A stretch of DNA of 64,000 nucleotides, taken from JACQZU01 sp041908165. GTDB lineage: Bacteria > Acidobacteriota > Holophagae > Holophagales > Holophagaceae. Each line of letters opens with the position of its first letter. The first letter of the stretch is position 1. The position numbers and the translations under genes were made by a program. The stretch is taken from positions 1 through 64,000 of the forward strand of contig JAYRFV010000077.1 of assembly GCA_041908165.1 (NCBI GenBank), written 5' to 3'. The notes under the pieces are model-generated. The model worked only from the letters and a program-made list of their open reading frames with translations, was not told where the DNA came from and made no database searches. Below, piece by piece: positions 26,223-34,783 of the stretch.

Positions 26223-27463
26223 CCAGCAACGACACCCTCTTCCAGGAGGCCCTCGGCCACTTCCCGGGCGGCGTCAGCAGCCCGGTGCGGGCCTTCCGCG
26301 CCGTCGGCGGAACCCCGAAGTTCTTCCGCAGCGCCTCGGGCTGCCGCTTCACGGACGAGGACGGCCGCAGCTTCATCGACCTCTGCATGTCCTGGGGTCC
26401 GCTGATCCTCGGCCACGCCCACCCGGACATCCTCGCCGCGGTGGACGCGTCGATGCGCGAGGGCCTCACCTTCGGCGCGCCCTCCCGGCGGGAGCTGGCC
26501 CTGGCGCGGCGGATCAAGGCGATGGTGCCGTTCATCGAGAAGATGCGCTTCGTGTCCAGCGGCACCGAGGCGGTGATGAGCGCCCTGCGCACCGCCCGCG
26601 GCTTCACCCGCCGCGACCGCGTGCTGAAGTTCGACGGCTGCTACCACGGCCATGCCGACCCCATGCTGGTGAAGGCGGGCTCGGGCCTGGTGACCTTCGG
26701 GACTCCGAGCAGCGCCGGCGTCCCTCAGGCGGTGGGTGAACTGACCTCGGTGCTGCCCCTGGACGACTTCGAGGCGCTGGAGCGGTTCTTCGTGGAGCAG
26801 GGGTCGGAGCTGGCCTGCGCCATCATCGAGCCGATCCCCGCCAACAACGGACTGCTGGCCCAGAAACCCGAATTCCTCCAGCGGCTGCGCGACCTGTGCA
26901 GCACCTACGGGGCCCTGCTGATCTTCGACGAGGTCATCAGCGGCTTCCGCATCGCCCCTGGCGGAGCGGCCGAGCACTACGGCATCACGCCCGACCTGGT
27001 CACCTACGGCAAGATCATCGGCGGCGGCATGCCGGTGGGCTGCTACGGCGGCCGTAGGGACGTGATGGGCGTGGTCGCCCCGGACGGCCCGGTGTACCAG
27101 GCCGGGACCCTGAGCGGCAATCCGGTGGCCATGGCCGCCGGGCTGGCCACCCTGGAACGGCTCACCCCGGAACTGTACAAGCAGCTGGATGCGACCGCCG
27201 CGGCCTGGGCCGCCGCCTTCGAGAAGGTTTCCGGATTGCGCTGCCCGCGCATGGGTTCGCTGCTGTGGCCGCTGTTCCAGGACGGCGTCCGCCGCAGCGA
27301 CGCCGTCCAGAGCGAGAGCATCAGCAAGTTCAACCTCCTGCACCGGACCCTGCTGGAGCACGGCATCTACCTGCCCCCCAGCGGCTACGAGGTCGCATTC
27401 ATCTCCGCCGCCCACGACGCGACGGCGCTGGCGGAGTTCAAGCAGGTCGTGGAAAAAATTTAA
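26219..27463 (+). CDS. hemL: Glutamate-1-semialdehyde 2,1-aminomutase
   Basis: A 414-residue class III PLP aminotransferase fold enzyme that makes 5-aminolevulinate in the C5 pathway. FPGGVSSPVRAFRAVGGTP, SWGPLILGHAHP, FVSSGTEAVMSALRTARG, YHGHADPMLVKAGSG, IIEPIPANNGLL and IFDEVISGFR are diagnostic. Lys265 in TYGKIIGGGMPVG binds PLP. It shows the organism uses the glutamyl-tRNA route, though hemA and hemB are not in the window. A palindromic repeat follows directly after its TAA stop. Confidence 0.96.
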   Translation: MTSNDTLFQEALGHFPGGVSSPVRAFRAVGGTPKFFRSASGCRFTDEDGRSFIDLCMSWGPLILGHAHPDILAAVDASMREGLTFGAPSRRELALARRIKAMVPFIEKMRFVSSGTEAVMSALRTARGFTRRDRVLKFDGCYHGHADPMLVKAGSGLVTFGTPSSAGVPQAVGELTSVLPLDDFEALERFFVEQGSELACAIIEPIPANNGLLAQKPEFLQRLRDLCSTYGALLIFDEVISGFRIAPGGAAEHYGITPDLVTYGKIIGGGMPVGCYGGRRDVMGVVAPDGPVYQAGTLSGNPVAMAAGLATLERLTPELYKQLDATAAAWAAAFEKVSGLRCPRMGSLLWPLFQDGVRRSDAVQSESISKFNLLHRTLLEHGIYLPPSGYEVAFISAAHDATALAEFKQVVEKI

Positions 27464-27472
27464 TGCAATTGT

Positions 27473-27544
27473 CCGCAGATTTCGCCGATACCGCAGATTA
27501 AGGCGCGATTTGTTTGTAATCTGCGAAATCGGCGAAATCTGTGG
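27473..27544. repeat. Long AT-rich imperfect inverted repeat between hemL and hemE
   Basis: The left arm (27473-27500, CCGCAGATTTCGCCGATAC...) and right arm (27517-27544) are 28 bases each and pair with three mismatches around a 16-base loop. Each arm itself holds two CGCAGATT-like units, so the element looks built from a short CGCAGAT(T) repeat. Its base composition is far more AT-rich than its surroundings. Dispersed repeats of this CCACAGATT type occur in several bacterial genomes (from memory). It may also form an RNA hairpin within the heme operon. Confidence 0.75.
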
Positions 27545-27567
27545 ATAAAAAAATCAAGGAACCCTAG

Positions 27568-28554
27568 ATGAAACCTCTGCTCAGTGTTCTCAATGGCGAA
27601 ACGCTTGCCAGGCCGCCAGTGTGGTTCATGCGCCAGGCCGGGCGGTTCCTGCCCGAGTACCGGGCGATCCGGGCCAAGGCCAGCTTCGAGCAACTGCTCA
27701 ACGATTCCGACCTGGCGGCGGAGGTGACCCTGCAGCCGATCCGGCGCTTCCCGGGCATCGACGGGGCGATCATCTTCAGCGACATCCTGGTGATCCTGGA
27801 CGCCCTCGGCTGTGGCGTGACCATTCCCGAAGGCGGGCCGCGCCTGGCCCGGACCTTGGACCAGCTGCCCCTCGACCAGCCCCTGGACGAGCGCGTCTTC
27901 GAGCCGGTGCAGGCGGCCATCCGCAAGGTGAAGGCGGCGCTGCCCGCGCAGGTAACCATGCTCGGCTTCGCCGGGGCGCCCTGGACCCTGCTGGCCTACG
28001 GGCTGGAAGGGAAGGGGAGCAGGAGCTGGTCCAGGGCCAAGGCCTACCTGCACCAGGAGCCGGCCAAGGCCCAGGCCTGGCTGGACAGGCTGGCCGATGC
28101 CGCCGCGCGGCTCCTCAACCTGCACATCGGCGCCGGCGCCGAGGGCGTGCAGCTGTTCGACACCTGGGCCGGCGAGCTGGACCCCGAGGACTACGCCGCC
28201 TTCTCCCTGCCGTCGGTGGAACGGACGCTGCGCCAGGTGGAAGGCGCACCCAGGCTGTTCTTCGCGCGCGCCGGCTACCTGCCCGACGCCCTGGCGGGGC
28301 TGCCCTGCGAAGGCCTTGCCGTGCCCTGGCAAGTGCCCATGGCCGAGGCCCGCCGCCGCTTCCCCGGCAAGGTGCTGCAGGGCAACCTCGATCCGATCGC
28401 GCTGCTGGCCGGGAAGGCCGCCGCCTGTGCCAAGGCCCGCCGGATCGTCGATGCGATGCGCGGCGCCCCGCACGTGTTCAACCTCGGCCACGGGCTCACC
28501 CCGGAAACCGATCCCGAGGTGCTCGCCGCGGTGATCGAGGAAGTGAAGCGATGA
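27568..28554 (+). CDS. hemE: Uroporphyrinogen decarboxylase
   Basis: A 328-residue HemE that removes four carboxyl groups to give coproporphyrinogen III. PVWFMRQAGRFLPEYR is the N-terminal signature, IIFSDILVILDALG the second, with GFAGAPWTLLAYGLEGKGS and LFDTWAGEL further on. AAGGA precedes the ATG, just after the AT-rich repeat. Its stop overlaps hemN by ATGA. Confidence 0.96.
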   Translation: MKPLLSVLNGETLARPPVWFMRQAGRFLPEYRAIRAKASFEQLLNDSDLAAEVTLQPIRRFPGIDGAIIFSDILVILDALGCGVTIPEGGPRLARTLDQLPLDQPLDERVFEPVQAAIRKVKAALPAQVTMLGFAGAPWTLLAYGLEGKGSRSWSRAKAYLHQEPAKAQAWLDRLADAAARLLNLHIGAGAEGVQLFDTWAGELDPEDYAAFSLPSVERTLRQVEGAPRLFFARAGYLPDALAGLPCEGLAVPWQVPMAEARRRFPGKVLQGNLDPIALLAGKAAACAKARRIVDAMRGAPHVFNLGHGLTPETDPEVLAAVIEEVKR

Positions 28555-29918
28555 GCCACTCCCTTGCCGATCTCGTCCGCCACTACGACCGCCCGGGGCC
28601 GCGCTACACCGGCTACCCGATGCCGCCGGCCTGGCGGGACGATTTCCCGGAGGCGGAGCTGGTCGCAGGACTGCAGCGCGCCAACGCCAGCCGCGATCCA
28701 CTCTCGTTCTACGCGCACCTGCCCTTCTGCAAGCGCCGCTGCGCCTACTGCGGCTGCAACGTCACCATCAGCCCCTACTACGATCCGGTCGAGCCCTTCC
28801 TGCGCAGCCTGGAGCGGGAGCTGGACCTGTTCGCGGCCCACCTCCCCGACCGCCGGAACCTGCTGCAGCTGCACTGGGGCGGGGGCACGCCCACCTACCT
28901 GAAGGTCCCGGAGCTGGAGCGCGTGTTCCGGATGATCACCGACCGCTTCCCGACCCTCCCCGGTGCGGAAGTGAGCCTGGAGGCCGACCCGACCTTCCTC
29001 ACCCCGGACCAACTGCCGGCCCTGCAGGCGCTCGGCTTCAACCGCGTCTCCTTCGGCGTGCAGGACCTCGATGAAGGCGTGCAGGAACTGATCACCCGCG
29101 GCCAGACCTGGGACCACACCCTGGCGGCCGTGGACCAGGCCCGGCGGGCCGGCTTCGACGGCATCAACCTGGACCTGGTGTACGGGCTGCCCGGCCAGAC
29201 CCTGGACACCTTCGGCCGGACCCTGGCCGAGGTCATCGCCCTGGCGCCCAACCGGCTGGCGGTCTACGGGTTCGCCTACCTGCCGAAGATGATGCCGTTC
29301 CAGCGCAGCATCCCCACCGAGACCCTGCCGAGCGCGGAACTCCGCCTGCAGCTGCTGCTGCTGGCCTCGGAGAAGCTCGAGGCGGCCGGCTACGTGCCGG
29401 TGGGCATGGACCACTTCGCCCACCCCGACGACGACCTCGCCAAGGCGGTGCAGGACGGCAGCATCATCCGCAACTTCATGGGCTACGCCGTGCAGGCCGG
29501 CCCGGACATGGTGAGCATCGGCCCCAGCGCCATTTCCGACGTGGGCGGCGTCTACCAGCAGAACGAGAAGATCCTGTCGCGCTGGGAGAAGGCCGTGGAC
29601 AGCGGCCACTTCGCGGTGCACAAGGGCCACACCGCCCAGGGCGAGGACCGCATGCGGCGCTGGGTCATCCACCAGGTCATGGGCCGCTTCGAACTGCGCT
29701 GGGAGGAGCTCCAGGCCAAGTGGGGCGTGGATGGTCCGACCCTGTTCGCGGAGGCCATCCGGCAGCTCCGGGAGGAGGAGCCCTGGGGTACGGTCGAGGT
29801 GAGGGCGGAAGGGATCTTCGTCACCGAACTCGGCCGCCGGTTCGTCCGCAACCTGGCCATGCCCTTCGACGCCTATCTCGCCCAGCTGGCGGGAAAGACG
29901 TTCAGCAGGACGGTCTAG
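28551..29918 (+). CDS. hemN: Oxygen-independent coproporphyrinogen III oxidase (HemN)
   Basis: A 455-residue radical SAM enzyme that converts coproporphyrinogen III to protoporphyrinogen IX without oxygen. The cluster motif is PFCKRRCAYCGC with Cys60, Cys64 and Cys67, and the additional Cys69 found in true HemN. RYTGYPMPPAW at the N-terminus, HWGGGTPTYL, VSFGVQDLD, DLVYGLPGQT and YVPVGMDHFA(H)PDDDLA are HemN-specific rather than HemW-like. It works anaerobically, in contrast to the HemY-type oxidase at 38692. Confidence 0.95.
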   Translation: MSHSLADLVRHYDRPGPRYTGYPMPPAWRDDFPEAELVAGLQRANASRDPLSFYAHLPFCKRRCAYCGCNVTISPYYDPVEPFLRSLERELDLFAAHLPDRRNLLQLHWGGGTPTYLKVPELERVFRMITDRFPTLPGAEVSLEADPTFLTPDQLPALQALGFNRVSFGVQDLDEGVQELITRGQTWDHTLAAVDQARRAGFDGINLDLVYGLPGQTLDTFGRTLAEVIALAPNRLAVYGFAYLPKMMPFQRSIPTETLPSAELRLQLLLLASEKLEAAGYVPVGMDHFAHPDDDLAKAVQDGSIIRNFMGYAVQAGPDMVSIGPSAISDVGGVYQQNEKILSRWEKAVDSGHFAVHKGHTAQGEDRMRRWVIHQVMGRFELRWEELQAKWGVDGPTLFAEAIRQLREEEPWGTVEVRAEGIFVTELGRRFVRNLAMPFDAYLAQLAGKTFSRTV

Positions 29919-29930
29919 GGGTCCCGCGCG

Positions 29931-30275
29931 ATGACCGAGCGTGCCTGGTTTCCTCTGACGCTGCTCGTCCTCTCGAACGTTTTCATGACCTTCGCCTGGT
30001 ACGGGCACCTGCGGTCGCACCGGAACAGCCCGCTGTGGATCGCCATCCTGGTGTCCTGGGGCATCGCCTTCTTCGAATACTGCCTGCAGGTGCCCGCGAA
30101 CCGGCTCGGGTACGGCCACTACTCGCTCCCGCAGCTCAAGGTGATCCAGGAGGTCGTCACCCTGGTGGTGTTCGCGGGGTTCGCGGTGTTCTGGATGCGC
30201 GAACGGCTGAACCTGAACCACCTCTGGGCGGCCTGCTGCCTGGTGGGCGCGGTGTTCTTCGTGTTCCGGAAGTGA
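29931..30275 (+). CDS. DMT-like small membrane protein (DUF486 family)
   Basis: A 114-residue protein with four predicted membrane segments: an N-terminal PLTLLVLSNVFMTFAWYGHL, then PLWIAILVSWGIAFFEYCLQVPANR, VIQEVVTLVVFAGFAVFWM and LWAACCLVGAVFFVF. The FAWYGHL and FEYCLQVPANR motifs are the DUF486 signature. The family is of unknown function. It sits 12 bases after hemN and four bases before hemH, inside the heme operon. A role in substrate or porphyrin handling is possible but unproven. Confidence 0.85.
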   Translation: MTERAWFPLTLLVLSNVFMTFAWYGHLRSHRNSPLWIAILVSWGIAFFEYCLQVPANRLGYGHYSLPQLKVIQEVVTLVVFAGFAVFWMRERLNLNHLWAACCLVGAVFFVFRK

Positions 30276-30279
30276 CCCG

Positions 30280-31242
30280 ATGACGTCGCCCGACACCACG
30301 ATCCTGCTCCTGAACATGGGCGGCCCCCTGCGGGCCGAACGGGTCCGGCCCTTCCTGCTGGAACTGTTCAACGACCGCGACATCATCCGGCTCGGACCGG
30401 CGCTGCTGCAGCCGCTCATCGCCCGTGCCATCGTCGGCGCTCGGCTGAAGGACGTGCAGCGCCGCTACGCCGAGATCGGCGGCGGCAGCCCGATCCTGCG
30501 CGAGTCCGCCGCCCAGGCCACGGCCCTGCGCCGGGCCCTGCGCGCCGCCGGCCGCCCCGAGCCGGTGAAGCTGCTGTTCCGCTACGCTTCGCCGCGCGCC
30601 GCCGGACTGCTGACGGCCCTGCGCAGCCGCGGGATCCGGCGCCTGCTGCCGGTCACCCTGTATCCCCACGACTGCCGCGCCACCACCGGCTCCAGCCTGC
30701 GCGACCTGGAGCGGGCCGCTCCCGCCTTCGGCATGGAACTGCTCGAGGGAGTGGCCCACTACGCCACCGACCCGGACTTCCTCGCCGCCTGGGAGGAGGC
30801 GCTGCGCGGTGCCCTGCGCCAGCGGCCCGGGGCCACCGTGCTGTTCAGCGCCCACAGCCTGCCGCGCAGGCAGGTGGATCAGGGCGATCCCTACGAGCGG
30901 GAGATCCAGGCCACGGTCCAGGCCCTCCAGGACCGCCTCGGCCCGATCCCGGGCGGCTGCCGCCTGGCCTACCAGAGCAAGGTGGGGCCGATTCCCTGGC
31001 TGGCGCCGAACGTGGCCGAGGTGGTCCCGCAGCTGTCCGGGCAGGACGTGATCGTGGTCCCGATCAGCTTCGTCAGCGAACACATCGAGACCCTGCACGA
31101 ACTCGACATTGAATACGCGCACCTGGCCAGGGCCTCCGGCGTCCGTTCCTGGACCCGGATCCCGGTGCCCGGCACGCACCCCGCCTACATCCGCTGCCTG
31201 GCGCGGCGGACCCTGGAGGCGCTGCAACGACAGGGCAGCTAG
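30280..31242 (+). CDS. hemH: Ferrochelatase
   Basis: A 320-residue HemH that inserts iron into protoporphyrin IX. ILLLNMGGPL at the start, RYAEIGGGSPI, RYASPRAAGLL, VTLYPHDC, the active-site His in LFSAHSLPRRQVDQGDPY, and PISFVSEHIETLHELD with its conserved Glu are all present. Its stop overlaps that of the convergent cyanophycinase in the four bases CTAG. The presence of HemH with HemY shows the protoporphyrin-dependent route to heme. Confidence 0.95.
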   Translation: MTSPDTTILLLNMGGPLRAERVRPFLLELFNDRDIIRLGPALLQPLIARAIVGARLKDVQRRYAEIGGGSPILRESAAQATALRRALRAAGRPEPVKLLFRYASPRAAGLLTALRSRGIRRLLPVTLYPHDCRATTGSSLRDLERAAPAFGMELLEGVAHYATDPDFLAAWEEALRGALRQRPGATVLFSAHSLPRRQVDQGDPYEREIQATVQALQDRLGPIPGGCRLAYQSKVGPIPWLAPNVAEVVPQLSGQDVIVVPISFVSEHIETLHELDIEYAHLARASGVRSWTRIPVPGTHPAYIRCLARRTLEALQRQGS

Positions 31243-32033
31243 AAGCCGAGGACCTGCCGGGTCCGGAGGTCCAGGCCTTGTCCTTCACCGAGAAGGTGGA
31301 GACGGAGGTCCCTGAAGGTGCCTTTCTCCGTCTTCATCGCACCTGGATCGAGCACCAGGACGCGTCGGTGTCCCAGCACCCGGAAGGTCGATCCATGGAC
31401 GACCACGGCGGTCTCCTCGTCAATGCCGATGCCGAGGTGGTCCGGGTGCTCCATCAGCAGGCTCAGCAGCCGGTTGTGGCGCGATCTGCGGATGAAGTGC
31501 TGGTCGACGATGCATCCGGGCAGCAGGCCCAGGCCTTCCAGTGTCCGGTAGGTTCCCGGTGAGGTCTCGCTCACGTCCGCCTGCCCTTCCAGCATGATGC
31601 GCGTCATGACGGCGGCTCCGGCGCTGGTGCCACCCACGGCGGCTCCATTCAGGTAGGCCGCGGCTATGGCGCGGTGGAGGGATGTCCCGGCGACGATGCC
31701 CTGGATCCGCTTCTGGTCCCCGCCCGTGAACCAGAAGCCGGTGCAGCCCACAGTCTCCAGGGCCATGGCATCCGCCTGGGGACGCGTCCTCGGGTCCAGC
31801 ACCACCGGCTGGCCGCCCAGGGCCTTGATTCGGTCCACCATCGCGGACGCGCTTTCCGGCGGATCGCCCGAAGCGGTGGGGAGGATGGCGATGCGCGCGT
31901 TCCGGCCGCCGCTGGCCTCGACGAACTTCTGGAACACCCGGTCCGGGAGCTTGCCTCCCCCGGCGATCACCAAGGTTCCCGTCTGGGCGGACAGAGGAAG
32001 CGTCAGCAGCAGGAGCAGCGAGCGACCGAGCAT
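31239..32033 (-). CDS. Exported cyanophycinase (peptidase S51)
   Basis: A 264-residue S51 serine peptidase. After a signal peptide (MLGRSLLLLLTLPLSAQTG) come TLVIAGGGKL, RIAILPTASGDPPES, FTGGDQKRI, the nucleophile Ser137 in GGTSAGAAVM, and VDQHFIRRSRHNRLLSLL, matching cyanophycinases. Cyanophycinase cuts multi-L-arginyl-poly-L-aspartate to beta-Asp-Arg dipeptides. The signal peptide points to extracellular (CphE-like) use of external polymer. ATG 32033 follows GGAGG; upstream ATGs lack one. It is the last gene of the RpiR-TonB-iadA-yfcC block. Confidence 0.85.
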   Translation of the reverse strand: MLGRSLLLLLTLPLSAQTGTLVIAGGGKLPDRVFQKFVEASGGRNARIAILPTASGDPPESASAMVDRIKALGGQPVVLDPRTRPQADAMALETVGCTGFWFTGGDQKRIQGIVAGTSLHRAIAAAYLNGAAVGGTSAGAAVMTRIMLEGQADVSETSPGTYRTLEGLGLLPGCIVDQHFIRRSRHNRLLSLLMEHPDHLGIGIDEETAVVVHGSTFRVLGHRRVLVLDPGAMKTEKGTFRDLRLHLLGEGQGLDLRTRQVLGF

Positions 32034-32096
32034 GGAACCTCCACGCATAGGGAATAGGGCGGGGATCCGCCCAAGGGCCTGACCCATGGCCCCATT

Positions 32097-33512
32097 TCAG
32101 TAGGGCCCCCAGTGCCAGACCACGGGCGGGATCAGGAGCAGGAAACTCAGCACCACGAGGATGACCATCAACGGCAGCACCCACCGCGCCCAGCGTTCCC
32201 AGGGAATGCCGGCGGAGCCGAGGATGCCCATGGTCACCGCGCTGGTGGGCAGGATCGGGTTGATGAATTCGCAGAGCTGGAAGGCATACACCGCGGTCTG
32301 CCGGGTGATGCCGAGCAGGTCGCTGAGGGGCGCCATGATCGGCATGGTGAGGGCGGCCTGGCCGCTGCCGGAATGGATGAAGAAGTTGATCACCGCCTGC
32401 AGGAGGAACATGGCCTGGGCCACCAGAGGCCGGGGCAGCACGCCGAGCAGGTCTGCGCCCGCCTGGAGAAGGGTGTCCATCACCCGGGCCTCGTTGCCGA
32501 TGATGAGCAGGGCACGGGCACAGGCGACGATGCAGGCCACGCCGACCATCCCCTTGGCGCCCGCCACGAAGGCATCGGCGATCCGGCTAGGCCCCAGTCC
32601 GCCGATGAATCCCATCACCGAGGCGGCGGCCAGGAACATCGCGGCGATTGCGTCGAAACCCCAGTGCGCCTTGACCATTCCCCAGCTGAGCAGGCCTACG
32701 GAAAGCGCGAAAACGGAAAGGACAGCGGCATGCCGGGAGTTCCAGGGATGGTGCTCCGACGCAGCCTCGGCGTCGCGGGCGGCGTCACGTTCCAGGTCGA
32801 TCACAGGGCTGACTTCCGGGTGCGCCTTGACGCGGCGGGCATAGACCATCACCCAGGCGGTGATCACCGCCGTGCCGATGAACCAGGTGAAGACCCGGTA
32901 TCCCAGGCCGCTGTGGGGCGGCAGACCGCTCAGGCGCTGGGCGATTCCGACCGTGAAGGGGTTGAAGAATGCAGCGGCGAAACCGGCGGCGGCGCCGAGG
33001 AAGGGGATGGAAACCCCGACCAAGGCATCGTAGCCCAGCCGCCTCGCCAGAGGGATGAAGAGCACCACGAAGGGGATCACCCCTTCTGCCAGTCCGAAAA
33101 TCGAACCGGCGAGGCTGAACACGGCCATCAAGCCCGGGATCAGCGCCCACTCCAGCCGTGGATGGGTGGACAGCACCTCGGCGAGCCGATGGATTCCTGC
33201 CTCCACCGCGCCAGTGGCCCGCAGCACGGCGAAGGAGCCGGAGATGACGAACAGGAAGGCGATCAAGGGCGCCCCGAGAGCGAACCCGTGGATCGGCGCC
33301 AGCCAGAGCTGTTCCAGGCCGAGTCGGACCTTGGCCACGGCATGGAAGGTGCCCGGGATGGTCACCATGCGACCGGCCTCCTCGCGCCGCAGGATCTCCC
33401 CGGAGGGCACGACCCACGAGGCCAGCAGCACGACGGCCACGAGCGCCCAGACCAGCACCAGCGTGTGCGGCATCCGCAGCGTCTTCAGCCGGCGAAGCAG
33501 CGAAGCATCCAT
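32097..33512 (-). CDS. YfcC-family permease (candidate dipeptide/amino acid carrier)
   Basis: A 471-residue inner-membrane protein with about 11-12 hydrophobic segments, of the YfcC family (related to C4-dicarboxylate/basic amino acid carriers). Recognisable segments are MPHTLVLVWALVAVVLLASWVVPSG, FSLAGSIFGLAEGVIPFVVLFIPLARRLGYD, GFAAAFFNPFTVGIAQRL and FFIHSGSGQAALTMPIMAPLSDLLG. The start overlaps the iadA stop by one base (TGATG), so the two are coupled. Context suggests it imports beta-Asp-Arg or another isoaspartyl dipeptide, or exports a product such as arginine. The family is known; substrate is inference. Confidence 0.82.
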   Translation of the reverse strand: MDASLLRRLKTLRMPHTLVLVWALVAVVLLASWVVPSGEILRREEAGRMVTIPGTFHAVAKVRLGLEQLWLAPIHGFALGAPLIAFLFVISGSFAVLRATGAVEAGIHRLAEVLSTHPRLEWALIPGLMAVFSLAGSIFGLAEGVIPFVVLFIPLARRLGYDALVGVSIPFLGAAAGFAAAFFNPFTVGIAQRLSGLPPHSGLGYRVFTWFIGTAVITAWVMVYARRVKAHPEVSPVIDLERDAARDAEAASEHHPWNSRHAAVLSVFALSVGLLSWGMVKAHWGFDAIAAMFLAAASVMGFIGGLGPSRIADAFVAGAKGMVGVACIVACARALLIIGNEARVMDTLLQAGADLLGVLPRPLVAQAMFLLQAVINFFIHSGSGQAALTMPIMAPLSDLLGITRQTAVYAFQLCEFINPILPTSAVTMGILGSAGIPWERWARWVLPLMVILVVLSFLLLIPPVVWHWGPY

Positions 33513-34705
33513 CAGCCGGGTTCCTCCTCGAAGGCTCCGTGGACCCTCTGGATCCCGTCCTCCACAAGAACCCGGCCTCCGGAGATGACAGTATGGATCG
33601 CCAGCGTGTCCGCGTGCAGCAGAAGCAGGTCGGCGCGCATTCCGGCCTCCAGCCGGCCGCGATCCGCGAGGCGCAGTAGCGTTGCCGGATTGGAGGTCAC
33701 GGCCCGGAGGGCATGCTCGAATCCAACGCCCTCCGCCTGCACGGCATCCCGGAAGCCCTGCGCGAGGGAATCCACCCCGCCCACCGCAAGCCCGGAGAGG
33801 GAACCGTCGTCCTCGAAGACCGGCAGGCTGCCCTGGCCGTCGGAGGTGAAGGTGGCCCTGCTCGGATCGACGCCTGCCTCGAGCAGCCGTCGCAGGGCCG
33901 CAGCAGGTGGCACCGTGCCCGTCTCGTAGAAGCGCGGCACGCCGCTGGTGGTGATATCCACGTAGCCGCCGGCCTTGGCGAATGCGATGGCCTCCGCGAA
34001 AAGCTCCGGATTGCGGTTCACGTGGGTGGGCCAGACCTGGGTCGCAGGGATCTCGCTCTCGGCGACCATCCGGCGCAGCATCGCCATCCCGGCGGCACCG
34101 TCCCCGAGGTGCACCGTGACGATCCCGGCCTTGCCCGCCAGCATGCCGCCCCGCCGGCATTCGGCCACAGTGCGAAGGAACGCCTCGAAGCTGGGCTGGG
34201 ACGAGCGATGGTCGGAAAGGGCCAGTTCACCCGCCCCGATGACCCTGTCGATGAGCAGCAGGTCCCGCTCCACGTTGCCGGTGAGGGTGAGGGGCGGGAT
34301 GCCGTAGGATCCGGACAGGATGAAGGCCGAGATCCCCTGTTCCTCCAGGCTGCGGGCCTTGGCCAGCAGGCCCTCCAGGGAGCGGGTCACCCCATCGGTG
34401 CCGAGGCAGCCGACCACGGTGGTGATGCCGGCCCGGGCCGCGTCGCCGAAGCGAAGCTCCGGGGTGCGGGTGGCGAAGCCGCCTTCGCCGCCACCGCCGA
34501 GCAGGTGCACGTGGCCGTCGATGAATCCAGGCACTGCCCGAAGGTGGCGCGCGTCGATCGTCCGGGTGAGGGCTGTCGGTGCCTCCAGGTTCGGGCCCAA
34601 GGACAGGATCCGGCCACCGCCGAGAAGGATGTCCAGGGCTCCCATGGCCCAGGGAGCCCAGACACTGGCACCCCGCAACAGCAGCAGCGGCTTGTGGTCG
34701 TTCAT
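33512..34705 (-). CDS. iadA: Isoaspartyl dipeptidase (beta-aspartyl peptidase)
   Basis: A 397-residue amidohydrolase that cleaves beta-aspartyl dipeptides. PGFIDGHVHLLGGGGEGGFATRTPE binds metal and substrate (Glu74), GSYGIPPLTLTGNVERDLLLIDRVIG and LSDHRSSQP follow, and PTHVNRNPELF and TFTSDGQGSLP supply the remaining metal ligands. The position of the carbamylated Lys162 of the E. coli enzyme is Glu160 here (GAGELALSDHR), which recalls the type II subclass. In this locus it would split beta-Asp-Arg from cyanophycin into Asp and Arg. AGGAG precedes the ATG. Confidence 0.92.
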   Translation of the reverse strand: MNDHKPLLLLRGASVWAPWAMGALDILLGGGRILSLGPNLEAPTALTRTIDARHLRAVPGFIDGHVHLLGGGGEGGFATRTPELRFGDAARAGITTVVGCLGTDGVTRSLEGLLAKARSLEEQGISAFILSGSYGIPPLTLTGNVERDLLLIDRVIGAGELALSDHRSSQPSFEAFLRTVAECRRGGMLAGKAGIVTVHLGDGAAGMAMLRRMVAESEIPATQVWPTHVNRNPELFAEAIAFAKAGGYVDITTSGVPRFYETGTVPPAAALRRLLEAGVDPSRATFTSDGQGSLPVFEDDGSLSGLAVGGVDSLAQGFRDAVQAEGVGFEHALRAVTSNPATLLRLADRGRLEAGMRADLLLLHADTLAIHTVISGGRVLVEDGIQRVHGAFEEEPG

Positions 34706-34783
34706 TCCATATGCTCCTGGATGGGCGGAAGACCCCGTCGGCAGGCGCGATCGTCCCCGCGGGGAAGCCCTCCGCCGTCCCGT

